Source: UBA7803 sp041686955 (GTDB lineage: Bacteria > Pseudomonadota > Gammaproteobacteria > Pseudomonadales > Azotimanducaceae). From it: a stretch of 14,904 nucleotides of DNA. The notes under the pieces were generated by a model that ran no database searches, was not told the DNA's origin, and saw only the letters and a list, made by a program, of their open reading frames with translations. A program made the translations under genes and the position numbers. The stretch spans positions 1-14,904 of the forward strand of contig JAWLCV010000089.1 in NCBI GenBank assembly GCA_041686955.1, in the 5' to 3' direction. Shown piece after piece: positions 1-7,889 of the stretch (position 1 is its first letter; each line of letters starts with the position of its first letter).

Positions 1-50
1 CCCCGGTTTCCCCACGGGTCTTTGCCGCCGCCGGGCTCGTTCCAGGCCAT
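1..50 (-). CDS. hflK: HflK N-terminus, partial at left edge
   Basis: Only the first 16 codons are in the window. The gene starts with ATG at 50-48 and reads leftward off the edge. The translation begins MAWNEPGGGKDPWGNR, the Gly/Pro-rich opening typical of HflK (E. coli HflK begins MAWNQPG and soon has DPWG). HflK is a membrane-anchored SPFH/prohibitin-family protein that forms a complex with HflC around the FtsH protease. A GGAG ribosome-binding site (complement of 59-62) lies 8 nt before the ATG. It is 68 nt downstream of hflX on the same strand, the usual hflX-hflK-hflC order. The identification rests on a short but distinctive N-terminus plus gene order. Confidence 0.85.
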   Translation of the reverse strand, partial: MAWNEPGGGKDPWGNR

Positions 51-64
51 TAATCACGCTCCAT
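50..64 (-). other. 4-codon mini-ORF overlapping the hflK start
   Basis: ATG GAG CGT GAT TAA reads from 64 to 50. Its TAA shares its last A with the hflK ATG (TAATG). The mini-ORF ATG is 14 nt upstream of the hflK ATG and overlaps the GGAG that looks like the hflK ribosome-binding site, so it may be only a by-product of that site. It is listed because queG, psd and the gene at 12152 have the same arrangement at the same distance. Confidence 0.3.
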
Positions 65-97
65 CAACTGCTCGTCGAGTACTGCTGCAAGTGGGTT

Positions 98-116
98 TTT
101 CCGGGCAGACCGGAAA
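98..116 (-). other. Hairpin between hflX and hflK
   Basis: A perfect 7-bp inverted repeat, TTTCCGG / CCGGAAA, has a 5-nt loop and lies 3 nt after the hflX stop. No T-run follows it on the minus strand, so it does not qualify as a standard intrinsic terminator. It may act as an mRNA processing or stability structure between hflX and hflK, or be chance. Confidence 0.35.
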
Positions 117-118
117 TT

Positions 119-1447
119 CTAGGGGCGCCCCCCAGGGGGTGCAACAAGACCGGTCTCGGAAGCCGCGGCCGCGGGACCCGCGGGCGCGGAACCGGTGCGG
201 CGGTCGAGCCGCGCCAGCAGATCCTGATCGGCTCGAACCGTGAGGGCCAGGCTGCCGTCCTCGTGAATGCGCTCGTCGAGCACCGCGCCGATGCCGTAGA
301 GCCAGGCCCGGGTCTTGCCCTCGCCCGGGGCGAGGAGCACCTCGGTAGGGGCGGTCACGCCGAGACGGGCGGCGATGGCGTCCACCAGATCGTCCAGCCC
401 TTCGCCCGTCAGCGCGCTCACCGCCACTGCATCGAGGCTGCGGCCGAGACCCACGGCCGGCGCGCCGTCGAGCGCATCGACCTTGTTCAGCACCATGAGG
501 GTGGGCACGTCGCGGGCGCCGATCTCCTCGAGCACCGTCTCCACCTGGCGGATGCGGGCGTCCACGTCCTCGGCACTGGCATCCACCACGTGCAGGAGCA
601 GATCCGCATTCGCCACCTCTTCCAGGGTGGCCTTGAACGCCTCCACCAGGGAGTGGGGCAGGTGACTGATGAAACCCACCGTGTCGGCGAGCACCACGTC
701 GCCCACGCCGGGCACGTCGAGACGGCGCATGGTCGGGTCCAGGGTGGCGAAGAGCTTGTTCTCCGCCAGCACGCCGGCGGTGGTGAGCGCATTGAACAGG
801 GTGGACTTGCCGGCGTTGGTGTACCCCACCAGGGACACCGAGCGAACGTGGCCGCGTTGACGCCGCCGCCGTCCCTGGCTTCGCCGCCGCGCCACCGTGG
901 CGAGCTTCTTCTCGAGCCCCTTGATTCGGTCGGTGATCATCCGCTGGTCCAGCTCGAGCTGGGTCTCGCCGGCGCCGCGCAGGCCGATGCCGCCCTTCTG
1001 CCGGTCCAGGTGGGTCCAGCCCCGGACCAACCGGGTCTGGGCGTGATTGAGCTGCGCCAGCTCCACCTGCAGCTTGCCTTCGTAGGTGCGGGCCCGGTCG
1101 GCGAAGATGTGCAGGATCAGCTCCGTGCGTGTCATCACCCGGCAGCCCAGCCGCTTCTCGAGGTTGCGCTGCTGACCCGGCGACAGCTCGTGGTTCACCA
1201 GCAGGAGATCCGCCTCGGCGGCCGCGAGGGTACGGCTAAGCTCCTCGAGCTTGCCTTCGCCCACGTACCAGCGAGGATGGGGCGTCGACCGGGTACCGGT
1301 GACGCTGGCCACCACGTCGATCTCGGCGGTACGGGCGAGCTCCGCGCATTCGGCCACCGTATCGAGAGATTCGTCCGCGGCGGGACGCTTTAGGCTCACG
1401 TGCAGCAGGACCGCTTTGCGGCCCGCGTCAGGACGTTCGAAAAACAA
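119..1447 (-). CDS. hflX: HflX, ribosome-binding GTPase
   Basis: 442-residue GTPase of the Obg/HflX superfamily, which binds the 50S subunit and can split stalled or hibernating ribosomes. An N-terminal HflX domain (about residues 1-185) contains the family stretches WYVGEGK, HELSPGQQRNLE, GKLQVELAQL and RQKGGIGLRGAGETQLE. A very basic linker (about 187-203, rich in Arg) follows, then the G domain with P-loop GYTNAGKST (about 208-216), G3 DTVGF and G4 NKVD. The start is TTG at 1447-1445: it gives MFFERPDAG, which aligns with the E. coli start MFDRYDAG, and a GAGGAG ribosome-binding site lies 5 nt before it. The length is close to the family norm (E. coli 426). It lies 44 nt after hfq on the same strand, and its ribosome-binding site is inside a hairpin (1449-1484). 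The C-terminal tail is Ala/Pro-rich and probably unstructured. Confidence 0.97.
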   Translation of the reverse strand: MFFERPDAGRKAVLLHVSLKRPAADESLDTVAECAELARTAEIDVVASVTGTRSTPHPRWYVGEGKLEELSRTLAAAEADLLLVNHELSPGQQRNLEKRLGCRVMTRTELILHIFADRARTYEGKLQVELAQLNHAQTRLVRGWTHLDRQKGGIGLRGAGETQLELDQRMITDRIKGLEKKLATVARRRSQGRRRRQRGHVRSVSLVGYTNAGKSTLFNALTTAGVLAENKLFATLDPTMRRLDVPGVGDVVLADTVGFISHLPHSLVEAFKATLEEVANADLLLHVVDASAEDVDARIRQVETVLEEIGARDVPTLMVLNKVDALDGAPAVGLGRSLDAVAVSALTGEGLDDLVDAIAARLGVTAPTEVLLAPGEGKTRAWLYGIGAVLDERIHEDGSLALTVRADQDLLARLDRRTGSAPAGPAAAASETGLVAPPGGRP

Positions 1448-1448
1448 T

Positions 1449-1484
1449 CTTGCTCCTCAGCGGCGTGCCCTTCGCGGGAGCAAG
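1449..1484 (-). promoter_or_regulatory. Hairpin covering the hflX ribosome-binding site
   Basis: On the minus strand CTTGCTCC (1484-1477) pairs perfectly over 8 bp with GGAGCAAG (1456-1449), leaving a 20-nt loop. The downstream arm contains the GGAG of the hflX ribosome-binding site and ends one base before the TTG start. The upstream arm begins 7 nt after the hfq stop codon. A ribosome finishing hfq would cover and open the upstream arm, so this looks suited to couple hflX translation to hfq translation, or to be a target for RNA-based control. The pairing is seen directly; the function is inference. Confidence 0.55.
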
Positions 1485-1491
1485 CGCGCTG

Positions 1492-1743
1492 TCAACTTGT
1501 AGGCGCTTCGTCGGCCGAAGCATTCTGGTGAGTGAGCTTCACGTTGCGCGAGGGCACCACGGTGGAGATGGCGTGCTTGTACACCATCTGGCTCACCGAG
1601 TTGCGCAGCAGCACCACGAACTGGTCGAAGGACTCGATCTGCCCCTGCAGCTTGATGCCGTTCACCAGATATATAGACACCGGTATCCGCTCTTTTCTCA
1701 ATGTGTTGAGATAAGGGTCTTGTAGCGAATGCCCTTTTGACAT
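1492..1743 (-). CDS. hfq: Hfq RNA chaperone
   Basis: 83-residue Sm-like protein, expected to form a hexameric ring that pairs small RNAs with mRNAs. It opens MSKGHSLQDPYLNTLRKERI, nearly identical to the Hfq consensus. Sm1 (GIKLQGQIESFDQFVVLLRN) and Sm2 (YKHAISTVVPSRNV) are complete, including the Q8, D9, F42 and K56-H57 type positions. After the core only a short tail of about 17 residues remains, much shorter than the E. coli protein (102 residues) and like the Pseudomonas form. The ATG at 1743-1741 is set by the conserved N-terminus and an AAGGAG site (complement of 1750-1755) 6 nt before it. The 5' half is visibly more AT-rich than its neighbours. It sits between miaA and hflX, the standard order, with its own likely promoter overlapping the end of miaA. 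Confidence 0.98.
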   Translation of the reverse strand: MSKGHSLQDPYLNTLRKERIPVSIYLVNGIKLQGQIESFDQFVVLLRNSVSQMVYKHAISTVVPSRNVKLTHQNASADEAPTS

Positions 1744-1857
1744 GGCGGTCTCCTTGGTGCGCCGAGTGTGCGCCGAGCGCCCCCGGCCTGCGCCCCCCAT
1801 GCACGCTGCATCGGACGGCGCCCACGTAGAGCGGCGGTCATTGTTCTTGTCACGGCT

Positions 1858-1886
1858 AATATGGAGACACCCTCAGGATATTTCAA
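1858..1886 (-). promoter_or_regulatory. Likely sigma70 promoter for hfq
   Basis: On the minus strand TTGAAA (1886-1881, 5 of 6 to the -35 consensus) is followed after 17 nt by CATATT (1863-1858, 4 of 6 to the -10 consensus). The element overlaps the last codons of miaA and would start transcription about 110 nt before hfq. Internal hfq promoters within or near miaA are known in E. coli. The call is from consensus match and position only. Confidence 0.5.
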
Positions 1887-2829
1887 GCGAAGCCATGCGC
1901 CTCGCCAATACCTCGGGATCCCCCCACGTCAGCCGGTGCAGGTGGCCCCAGCTTCTCAGCCAGGTAACCTGACGTTTTGCGAGCTGGCGGGTGGCGGCGC
2001 GGCCGCGCTCGAGGAGTTCGTCGGTGCCGTACGCCCCCTCCAGGTACGCCCAGACCTGCCGGTAGCCCACCGCGCGCATGCTCGGCAGGTCGGGCGACAG
2101 GTCGCCCCGCCGCCGCAACGCAGCCACTTCCTCCACCAGGCCGGCTTCGATCATGACGGCGAAGCGGGCGTCCACCCGCCGCGCCAGGGCGGAACGGTCG
2201 TCCGCCTCCACGGCCACCTCCACCAGGCGAACGCCGAGCCGTTCGGCGGCGGGGCGGCCGCCGTGGGCGGCCCACCAGCGGGAGATGGGCTGCCCGGTGA
2301 GCCGGTACACCTCCAGAGCCCGCTGAATGCGCGGCCGGTTGTGGGGGTGAATGCCCGCGGCGGCCTCGGGATCCACCCGGGCCAACTCCTCGTACAACGC
2401 CGGCCAGCCGCGCCGCGCCCCTTCCTCGACGAGCGCGGCGCGAAGCTCCGGATCCGCCGGCGGCAGCTCCGCCAGCCCTTCGCGAAACGCCTTCAGGTAG
2501 AGCATGGTGCCCCCCACCAGCACCGGCAGCCGGCCGGCCGCCAGGGCCGCCCGGACCTCGCGGTCGGCATCGGCGACGAAATCCGCCGCCGAGTAGGGCT
2601 CCGCGGGGTCGCGGATGTCCACCAGGGCGTGGGGATACCGGGCGAGCACCGCCGCCTCCGGCTTGGCGGTGCCTATGTTCATGTCCCGATAGACCATGGC
2701 CGAGTCCATGCTGATGAGGGACACCGCCAGCCGCTCCGCCAGGGCCAGGGCCGCGTCGGTCTTGCCCACTCCGGTGGGGCCGGTCAGCACCAGCACCGCC
2801 GGCCGGCCCGTCGCAGGTGCGGGGTTCAT
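1873..2829 (-). CDS. miaA: tRNA dimethylallyltransferase MiaA
   Basis: 318 residues; transfers a dimethylallyl group to N6 of A37 in tRNAs that read UNN codons (i6A, the precursor of ms2i6A). A P-loop GPTGVGKT at about residues 17-24 is followed by DSAMVYRDMNIGTAKP, the substrate-binding region HALVDIRDP, VGGTMLYLKA, the RPRIQRALEVY helix, and near the C-terminus MRAVGYRQVWAYLEG, all MiaA signatures. The start chosen is ATG at 2829-2827, which overlaps the mutL stop as ATGA and gives the usual length (E. coli 316). Upstream starts would add a Pro/Arg-rich extension read inside mutL. No clear ribosome-binding site precedes it, fitting translational coupling to mutL. It is followed by hfq after 129 nt. 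Confidence 0.97.
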   Translation of the reverse strand: MNPAPATGRPAVLVLTGPTGVGKTDAALALAERLAVSLISMDSAMVYRDMNIGTAKPEAAVLARYPHALVDIRDPAEPYSAADFVADADREVRAALAAGRLPVLVGGTMLYLKAFREGLAELPPADPELRAALVEEGARRGWPALYEELARVDPEAAAGIHPHNRPRIQRALEVYRLTGQPISRWWAAHGGRPAAERLGVRLVEVAVEADDRSALARRVDARFAVMIEAGLVEEVAALRRRGDLSPDLPSMRAVGYRQVWAYLEGAYGTDELLERGRAATRQLAKRQVTWLRSWGHLHRLTWGDPEVLARRMASLEIS

Positions 2830-4622
2830 TGGCCGCGCAGGAACAGCAGGTCGAGGTCGGCGAGCGACTGCACGAAGTAGGTCGGCCGGCCGTGATTGCA
2901 CTGGCCGGCGTTGTCCGTGCGCTCCATGTCACGGAGCAGGGCGTTCATTTCCGCGAGGCTCAACGCCCGGCGCGCCCGCACCGAGCCGTGACAGGCCATG
3001 GTGGCCAGCAGCTCGTCCTGGCGCGCCGCGAGACGCTGGCTGCCGCCGTACTCGAGGCAGTCCGCCAGGATGTCGCGCACCAGGGCGCCCGCGTCGCCGC
3101 CGGCGAGCAGCGCCGGGACCTCCCGCACGGTCACGCTCTGCACGCCGGCCCGGTCCACCACCAGCCCCAGACGGGCCAGCTCCGCTCCCAGGTCTTCCAC
3201 CAGATCCGCCTCGGCTTCGGACACCTCCAGCGCCAGGGGCACCAGCAACCGCTGGGTGGCGACACGGCTGGCGGCCATCTGCACCTTCAGCCGCTCGTAG
3301 GTGATGCGCTCGTGGGCAGCGTGCATGTCCACCACCACGAGACCCTCCGCATTCTCCGCGAGAATATAGATGCCGTGGAGCTGACCCAGGGCATACCCCA
3401 GAGGCGGCACCGTTCGGTCGGCCGCCTCATCTGCCGCGGTGGCAGGCTCGGCGGCAGGCTCGGCGGCGACCTCGGCCACAGCCGCCGCGAAGCTGCCCGG
3501 CCGCAGCCGCTCCGCATCCTCCGCCCAGCGCAGCGGCGCCTGCTCGACCATGGCCCGATGACCCGCCGGCGCGGACCCCGCCGGGTTCTCCGGGCGGGCC
3601 CTCGGCATGGGCGGCTGGATCTGGTCCGGGCGCACGCGGCGCAGCGCCCGGTTGAGGCTGCCGAAGATGAAGTCGTGCACCGCCCGGGCATCGCGGAACC
3701 GCACTTCGTGCTTGGTGGGGTGCACGTTCACGTCCACGGCCTCGGCCGGCAGCCGGAGGTAGAGCACGAACACCGGGTGCCGGCCGTGGAACAGCACGTC
3801 CCGGTAGGCCTGCCGGATGGCATGAGCCACCAGCTTGTCCCGCACCACCCGGCCGTTGACGAAGAAGTACTGCTGATCCGCCTGGCTGCGGGAATGGGTC
3901 GGCAGGCCGACCCAGCCGTGCAGGTGAAGATCGGCGGTGGATTCCTCCACCACCACCGAGCGCCGGACGAACTCCTCGGAAAGCACCCGCGCCAGCCGCT
4001 CCTCGGACCGCCCGGCGGGCAGCACCAGGTCGCCCCGGCCGCCGCCCTGAACCAGCTCCACGGCCACGTCGAAATGCCCCAGGGCCAGGCGGCGTACCAC
4101 CTGGTCGACGTGGCCCTGCTCGGTGCGTTCCGTCTTGAGAAACTTGCGGCGCGCCGGCGTATTGAAGAACAGATCCGCCACTTCCACCGTGGTCCCCCGG
4201 GGGTGCGCGGCGGGACCGAACCCTCGCTCGATGCCGCCCTCCACCTCGATGGCGTGGGCCATGGCGCCATCGGCGCCGCGGGAGGTGATCTTGACCCGCG
4301 CCACGGCGGCCATGCTGGCCAGGGCCTCGCCGCGAAACCCGAGGCTCGCCACCTGCATGAGGTCGTCGGCGCTCCGGATCTTGCTGGTGGCGTGAGGCGC
4401 CAGCGCCAGGCGCAGGTCGTCCGGGTGAATGCCGGCGCCGTCGTCGCGCACCGTCACCCGCTTCACGCCGCCCTGCTCGGTGCTGATGCGGATGCTGCGG
4501 GCGCCGGCGTCCAGGCTGTTCTCGACCAGTTCCTTGACCAGGGACGCCGGCCGCTCCACCACCTCGCCGGCGGCGATCTGATTGGCAACGAGGCTGCCGA
4601 GCTCGCGGATGCGCTGGGTCAT
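2826..4622 (-). CDS. mutL: DNA mismatch repair protein MutL, endonuclease type
   Basis: 598 residues. The N-terminal GHKL ATPase (about 1-330) has IAAGEVVERPASLVKELVEN, DDGAGI, ATSKI, GFRGEAL and the NVHPTK region. A Pro/Ala-rich linker (about 335-410) contains a 12-nt tandem repeat. The C-terminal dimerisation domain carries D432-M-H-A-x2-E438-x4-E443, A-C544-H, C575-N-H-G-R-P and a final F-L-R at 594-596. These correspond to the metal-binding motifs of MutL proteins that nick DNA themselves, which the E. coli MutH-dependent MutL lacks. The first motif reads DMHA rather than the textbook DQHA; I recall the same form in Pseudomonas MutL. The start is the ATG 21 nt after the amiB stop, and the stop overlaps the miaA start. 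Confidence 0.97.
   Translation of the reverse strand: MTQRIRELGSLVANQIAAGEVVERPASLVKELVENSLDAGARSIRISTEQGGVKRVTVRDDGAGIHPDDLRLALAPHATSKIRSADDLMQVASLGFRGEALASMAAVARVKITSRGADGAMAHAIEVEGGIERGFGPAAHPRGTTVEVADLFFNTPARRKFLKTERTEQGHVDQVVRRLALGHFDVAVELVQGGGRGDLVLPAGRSEERLARVLSEEFVRRSVVVEESTADLHLHGWVGLPTHSRSQADQQYFFVNGRVVRDKLVAHAIRQAYRDVLFHGRHPVFVLYLRLPAEAVDVNVHPTKHEVRFRDARAVHDFIFGSLNRALRRVRPDQIQPPMPRARPENPAGSAPAGHRAMVEQAPLRWAEDAERLRPGSFAAAVAEVAAEPAAEPATAADEAADRTVPPLGYALGQLHGIYILAENAEGLVVVDMHAAHERITYERLKVQMAASRVATQRLLVPLALEVSEAEADLVEDLGAELARLGLVVDRAGVQSVTVREVPALLAGGDAGALVRDILADCLEYGGSQRLAARQDELLATMACHGSVRARRALSLAEMNALLRDMERTDNAGQCNHGRPTYFVQSLADLDLLFLRGQ
3441..3476 (-). repeat. 12-nt tandem repeat in the MutL linker
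   Basis: GGCAGGCTCGGC occurs twice back to back (3441-3452, 3453-3464), followed by a diverged third copy GGCGACCTCGGC (3465-3476). The repeat is in frame on the minus strand and encodes Ala/Glu/Pro units at about MutL residues 383-394, in the flexible linker between the ATPase and C-terminal domains. Confidence 0.7.
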
Positions 4623-4643
4623 GACGTGGTGTCGCTCGAGCGT

Positions 4644-5969
4644 TCAGCTCGCCGGTATGACGATGGTCTGGCCCACCCGGATCACGTCGCTGGCCAGGTC
4701 ATTGGCCTCGCGGATGCGGCGCGCGCTGGTTCCGTAGCGGGCGGCGATTTCCGACAGAGTATCACCCCGCTCGATGGTGTAATGCACGTTTCCCTGCTCG
4801 CGGCGCCACGCAAGCAGCGTACCCGGGGGCGCGTACCGCTCCATGTGACGCCGCACGCCCCGAGCCAGCGCCCGGGCCAGCTTGTCCTGGTAGCCTGCGG
4901 TGTTCAGCCGCTGGGCTTCGTGCGGGTTGGAGATGTAGCCCGTCTCCACCAGAACGGAGGGAACGTCGGGTGCCTTCAGCACCACGAAGCCCGCCTGCTC
5001 CACCCGGTGCTTGTGCAGGCTCGCCACCTCGCCCAGAGCCCGCAGCACCTCGGCACCGGCCTGGATGCTGGCGGAACGGTTGGCATCCATGGAGAGATCC
5101 AGGAGCACGTGGGCGAGCACGTCGTCCTTGTCCCCCAGCGTCACGTCACCCACGCCGCCGATGAGGTCCGAGCGGTTCTCCTTCTCGGCCAGCCAGCGCG
5201 CGGTTTCACTGGTGGCGCCGCGGTCCGACAGGGTATAGACGGACGCGCCGGACACGCTGGCGCTCTTGAAGGCATCGGCGTGGATGGAAACGAACAGATC
5301 GGCCCGCTGGTCCCGCGCCTTCTGGATCCGGTCGCGCAGCGGTATGTAGTAGTCGCCGTTGCGCACCAGCAGGGCCTTGAACCCGGACACGGCATCGATC
5401 TGCGCGGCCAGCCGTCGGGCGATGCTGAGCACCACGTCCTTCTCGCGGATGCGGCCCGGCCCCAGGGCGCCCGGATCCTCGCCGCCGTGGCCGGCATCCA
5501 CCGCCACCAGCACGTCGCGCTTCTCCTCGCGCAGCCGCAGCACCGGCGCCGCGCGCTCCGGCCCGTGAGAGTAGAGGTCCACCACCAGCCGATGACCGTA
5601 CGGCGCCACCGGCGCCAGGGTGAAGCTCTCCGGCCGCAACCGGCCCACGGTGTCCAGCACCAACCGGTATTCGTCGCCCCGAGGCGCCGCACGCACCGCG
5701 CTCACCCGGTCGACGCCGGCCGCCTCCCGGGCAGGATCGAATCCCGGCCGGGCCCGGGCGTTCTTCAGATCGATCACCACCCGGGGCGGATCGTCCAGGG
5801 TGAACAGCTCGTACTCCACGGGACCGGACGTGTCGAACACCACCCGCGTGTAATCCGGGGCCTCGTGCACCCGCACACCCTCGATTTCCCGCGGCGCGGC
5901 AGCCACCGGCTGCGCCACACCGGCCAGCACCGCGAGCCACAGCAGGCTAGGAACGAAACTCGACCTCAA
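4644..5969 (-). CDS. amiB: N-acetylmuramoyl-L-alanine amidase, AmiB/AmiC type with LysM
   Basis: 441-residue exported zinc amidase that cuts the amide bond between N-acetylmuramic acid and the stem peptide, used in daughter-cell separation. A signal peptide (residues 1-25; R2, hydrophobic core, PVAAA then P) is followed by an AMIN domain (about 27-125) and an Amidase_3 domain (about 150-365). H161 (AGHGGEDPGA), E176 (REKD) and H230 (SIHAD) are the zinc ligands, and E342 (VLVETGY) is the catalytic Glu. A C-terminal LysM motif for peptidoglycan binding spans about 393-440 (YTIERGDTLSEIAARYG). The start is TTG at 5969-5967, overlapping tsaE by 23 nt, with GGGAGG 9 nt before it. No other nearby start keeps the full signal peptide. 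The tsaE-amiB-mutL order is the conserved one. Confidence 0.95.
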   Translation of the reverse strand: MRSSFVPSLLWLAVLAGVAQPVAAAPREIEGVRVHEAPDYTRVVFDTSGPVEYELFTLDDPPRVVIDLKNARARPGFDPAREAAGVDRVSAVRAAPRGDEYRLVLDTVGRLRPESFTLAPVAPYGHRLVVDLYSHGPERAAPVLRLREEKRDVLVAVDAGHGGEDPGALGPGRIREKDVVLSIARRLAAQIDAVSGFKALLVRNGDYYIPLRDRIQKARDQRADLFVSIHADAFKSASVSGASVYTLSDRGATSETARWLAEKENRSDLIGGVGDVTLGDKDDVLAHVLLDLSMDANRSASIQAGAEVLRALGEVASLHKHRVEQAGFVVLKAPDVPSVLVETGYISNPHEAQRLNTAGYQDKLARALARGVRRHMERYAPPGTLLAWRREQGNVHYTIERGDTLSEIAARYGTSARRIREANDLASDVIRVGQTIVIPAS

Positions 5970-6369
5970 CGCGTCTGCCCTCCCCGACAGCGCACATGCG
6001 TATCACCACGTCCGGCGGCGGCAGGCGCTCCCGCACCCGCTCCGGCCACTCCACCAGCTTCAGCGCGTCACTCTCCATGAGCTCGTCGATGCCGATGAAT
6101 TCCAGCTCCTGGCTGTCCGCTATCCGGTAGAAATCAAAATGATACACCAGACAGCTCGGCAATTCGTAAAGTTCCAGCAAGGTGTAGGTCGGGCTCTTGA
6201 CCGAGCCGTGGTGACCGAGCCCGCGCAGGATTCCCCGCACCAGCGTGGTCTTGCCGGCGCCCAGGTGCCCCTGCAGGTAGACCAGCGCCCCGGCCGGCAG
6301 CCGGCGCGCCAGGCTTGCGCCGTACGCCACGGTGGCCGCCTCGTCCGGCAGATCGATCCGCTCGATCAA
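5947..6369 (-). CDS. tsaE: TsaE, tRNA t6A biosynthesis ATPase
   Basis: 140-residue P-loop protein that works with TsaB and TsaD to place threonylcarbamoyl on A37 of ANN-decoding tRNAs. The P-loop GHLGAGKTT lies at about residues 34-42, followed by VKSPTYTLLELY, VYHFDFYRI, ELEFIGIDEL and VEWPE, all TsaE signatures. The start chosen is TTG at 6369-6367, which gives (M)IERIDLPDEAAT and aligns with the E. coli N-terminus. GGAGGAG lies 5 nt upstream, and the codon overlaps the nnr stop as TTGA. The upstream open frame is only nnr read in another frame. The 3' end overlaps amiB by 23 nt, so nnr, tsaE and amiB are very likely one transcript. Confidence 0.95.
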   Translation of the reverse strand: MIERIDLPDEAATVAYGASLARRLPAGALVYLQGHLGAGKTTLVRGILRGLGHHGSVKSPTYTLLELYELPSCLVYHFDFYRIADSQELEFIGIDELMESDALKLVEWPERVRERLPPPDVVIRMCAVGEGRRVEVEFRS

Positions 6370-7883
6370 TGCCGCTCCTCCGCCGCCAGGATCTCCATTA
6401 GATCCGCGAGCAGGTCCGTGGCCAGCAGGCTGCGCTGGCCCAGCCGGGCCGCCGCCCGGTCGGCGGCGTAGCTGTGCAGGCAGGTTCCCGACACCGCCGC
6501 GGCGGCGGTGGAAAGGCCCTGAGCCAGCAGTCCGCCGATCACCCCGGCGAGGACGTCGCCCATGCCGGCGGAGGCCATGCCGGGATTGCCGTGGGCGCAC
6601 ACCCCCAGCAGCCGCGGCGCGCCCGCATCGCCGACGGCGCTCACCACCGTGCCGGCGCCCTTCAGCACGGCGACGCCGTTCACCCGGCGTGCCAGCGCCA
6701 GGGCCGCCGCCGGCCGCCGGCTCTGCACGTCACCGCTGCTCCAGCCGAGCAGTCGCGCCGCCTCCCCGGCGTGGGGCGTGACGATCAGAGGGCCGTGGGC
6801 TTCCAGCTCTCTGCGGGCGAAGCCATTCAGCCCGTCGGCGTCCAGCACCGTAGGCTTGGCCAGGCCCAGCGCCTCGTCGAGCAGGCCGCTGCCCCAGGCG
6901 CCCGACCCGAGCCCGGGCCCCACGATCAGGCAGGTCGCCTTCTCGAGAACCGCGCGTCGCGCCGCCGCATCGTCCGCATCCACCACCATGACCTCCGGCC
7001 GCCGCGCCAGCACGGCCGGACGATGCGCGGCACGGGTGACGAGGCTCACCATCCCGGCCCCGGCGCGGAGCGCCGCTTCCGCCGCCATGGCCGGCGCCCC
7101 CCCCATGCTGTGGTCGCCGCCGATCACGGCGATGTGTCCCAGGGCCTGTTTGTACACGTTGGGGTCCCGAGCCGGCAGCCGGTACGGTTCCGGCAGCTCG
7201 GGGTAGCGCAGCCAGGGGCAGCCGGGAACGGCGCGGTAGACGGCGCTCGGCACCCCGAGATCGCAGAACACCACGGTGCCCGCGTGGGACACGCCGGGAC
7301 CGGTGAACAGACCGAGCTTCCGGCCGATGAAGGTGACGGTGACGTCGGCACGCACCGCCCCCGGCACCGCCGCGCCGCTGTCGGCGTCCACCCCGGTGGG
7401 AACGTCGATGGCGAGCACCGGCGCGCCGCAGGCGGCGATGGCCGCCGTGGTGGCGGAGAACGGCTCGCGCAGCGGCCCCGCGAGTCCGGTGCCGAGCAGC
7501 GCGTCCACCACCACGTCGCCGCCCAGCGTCGACGGCGGGCCCCGATCGATGCAGACGCCGCGGGCCAGCGCCCAATCGCGCGCTCGGGCCGCATCCCCCG
7601 TGAGCTCCGCGGGGTCGCCGAGTTGCCAGAGGGCGACGCCGAGTCCGGCCTCCCGAGCCAGACCCGCCACGACGTAGCCGTCACCGGCGTTGTTGCCCCG
7701 GCCGCAGCAGACGTCGATGCGCCGCACGTCCGGCCAGTGCCGCAACAGCTCGCGGTACGCCGCCCGGCCGGCGCGCCGCATGAGCTCGAAGCCGGGCAAG
7801 CCGTGCTCCTGGATGGCCAGCCGATCGAGCTCCCGGCACTGGGCTGCCGTGTACAACGCCACTGAACTTCCCGCCGGTTTCAT
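6366..7883 (-). CDS. nnr: Bifunctional NAD(P)HX epimerase/dehydratase
   Basis: 505-residue fusion that repairs hydrated NAD(P)H. The N-terminal YjeF_N epimerase domain (about 1-220) interconverts R- and S-NAD(P)HX and shows GRGNNAGDGYVVA (about 61-73) and DALLGTGLAGP. The C-terminal carbohydrate-kinase-like domain (about 230-505) is the ADP-dependent dehydratase, with HIAVIGGDHSMGGAPAMA, LIVGPGLG, VTPHAGEAARLL and NPGMASAGMGDVLAG (433-447, catalytic D443). The start is ATG at 7883-7881, in line with E. coli YjeF. A farther upstream start would read into queG. A short AGAGG lies just before the ATG. It is the first gene of the minus-strand cluster, divergent from queG across 44 nt, and its stop overlaps tsaE. 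Confidence 0.96.
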   Translation of the reverse strand: MKPAGSSVALYTAAQCRELDRLAIQEHGLPGFELMRRAGRAAYRELLRHWPDVRRIDVCCGRGNNAGDGYVVAGLAREAGLGVALWQLGDPAELTGDAARARDWALARGVCIDRGPPSTLGGDVVVDALLGTGLAGPLREPFSATTAAIAACGAPVLAIDVPTGVDADSGAAVPGAVRADVTVTFIGRKLGLFTGPGVSHAGTVVFCDLGVPSAVYRAVPGCPWLRYPELPEPYRLPARDPNVYKQALGHIAVIGGDHSMGGAPAMAAEAALRAGAGMVSLVTRAAHRPAVLARRPEVMVVDADDAAARRAVLEKATCLIVGPGLGSGAWGSGLLDEALGLAKPTVLDADGLNGFARRELEAHGPLIVTPHAGEAARLLGWSSGDVQSRRPAAALALARRVNGVAVLKGAGTVVSAVGDAGAPRLLGVCAHGNPGMASAGMGDVLAGVIGGLLAQGLSTAAAAVSGTCLHSYAADRAAARLGQRSLLATDLLADLMEILAAEERH

Positions 7884-7889
7884 GGCCTC

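Noticed and set aside
4633..4642. Palindrome CGCTCGAGCG between amiB and mutL, considered as an operator or terminator
   Set aside because: Short palindromes are expected at this GC content, and no second copy or T-run was seen.
2817..6080. Very long plus-strand open frame (1087 codons) opposite mutL and amiB
   Set aside because: It is antisense to two certain genes in high-GC DNA, and its translation is His/Gly/Arg/Gln-rich with no recognisable domain. It is a shadow of minus-strand codon bias.
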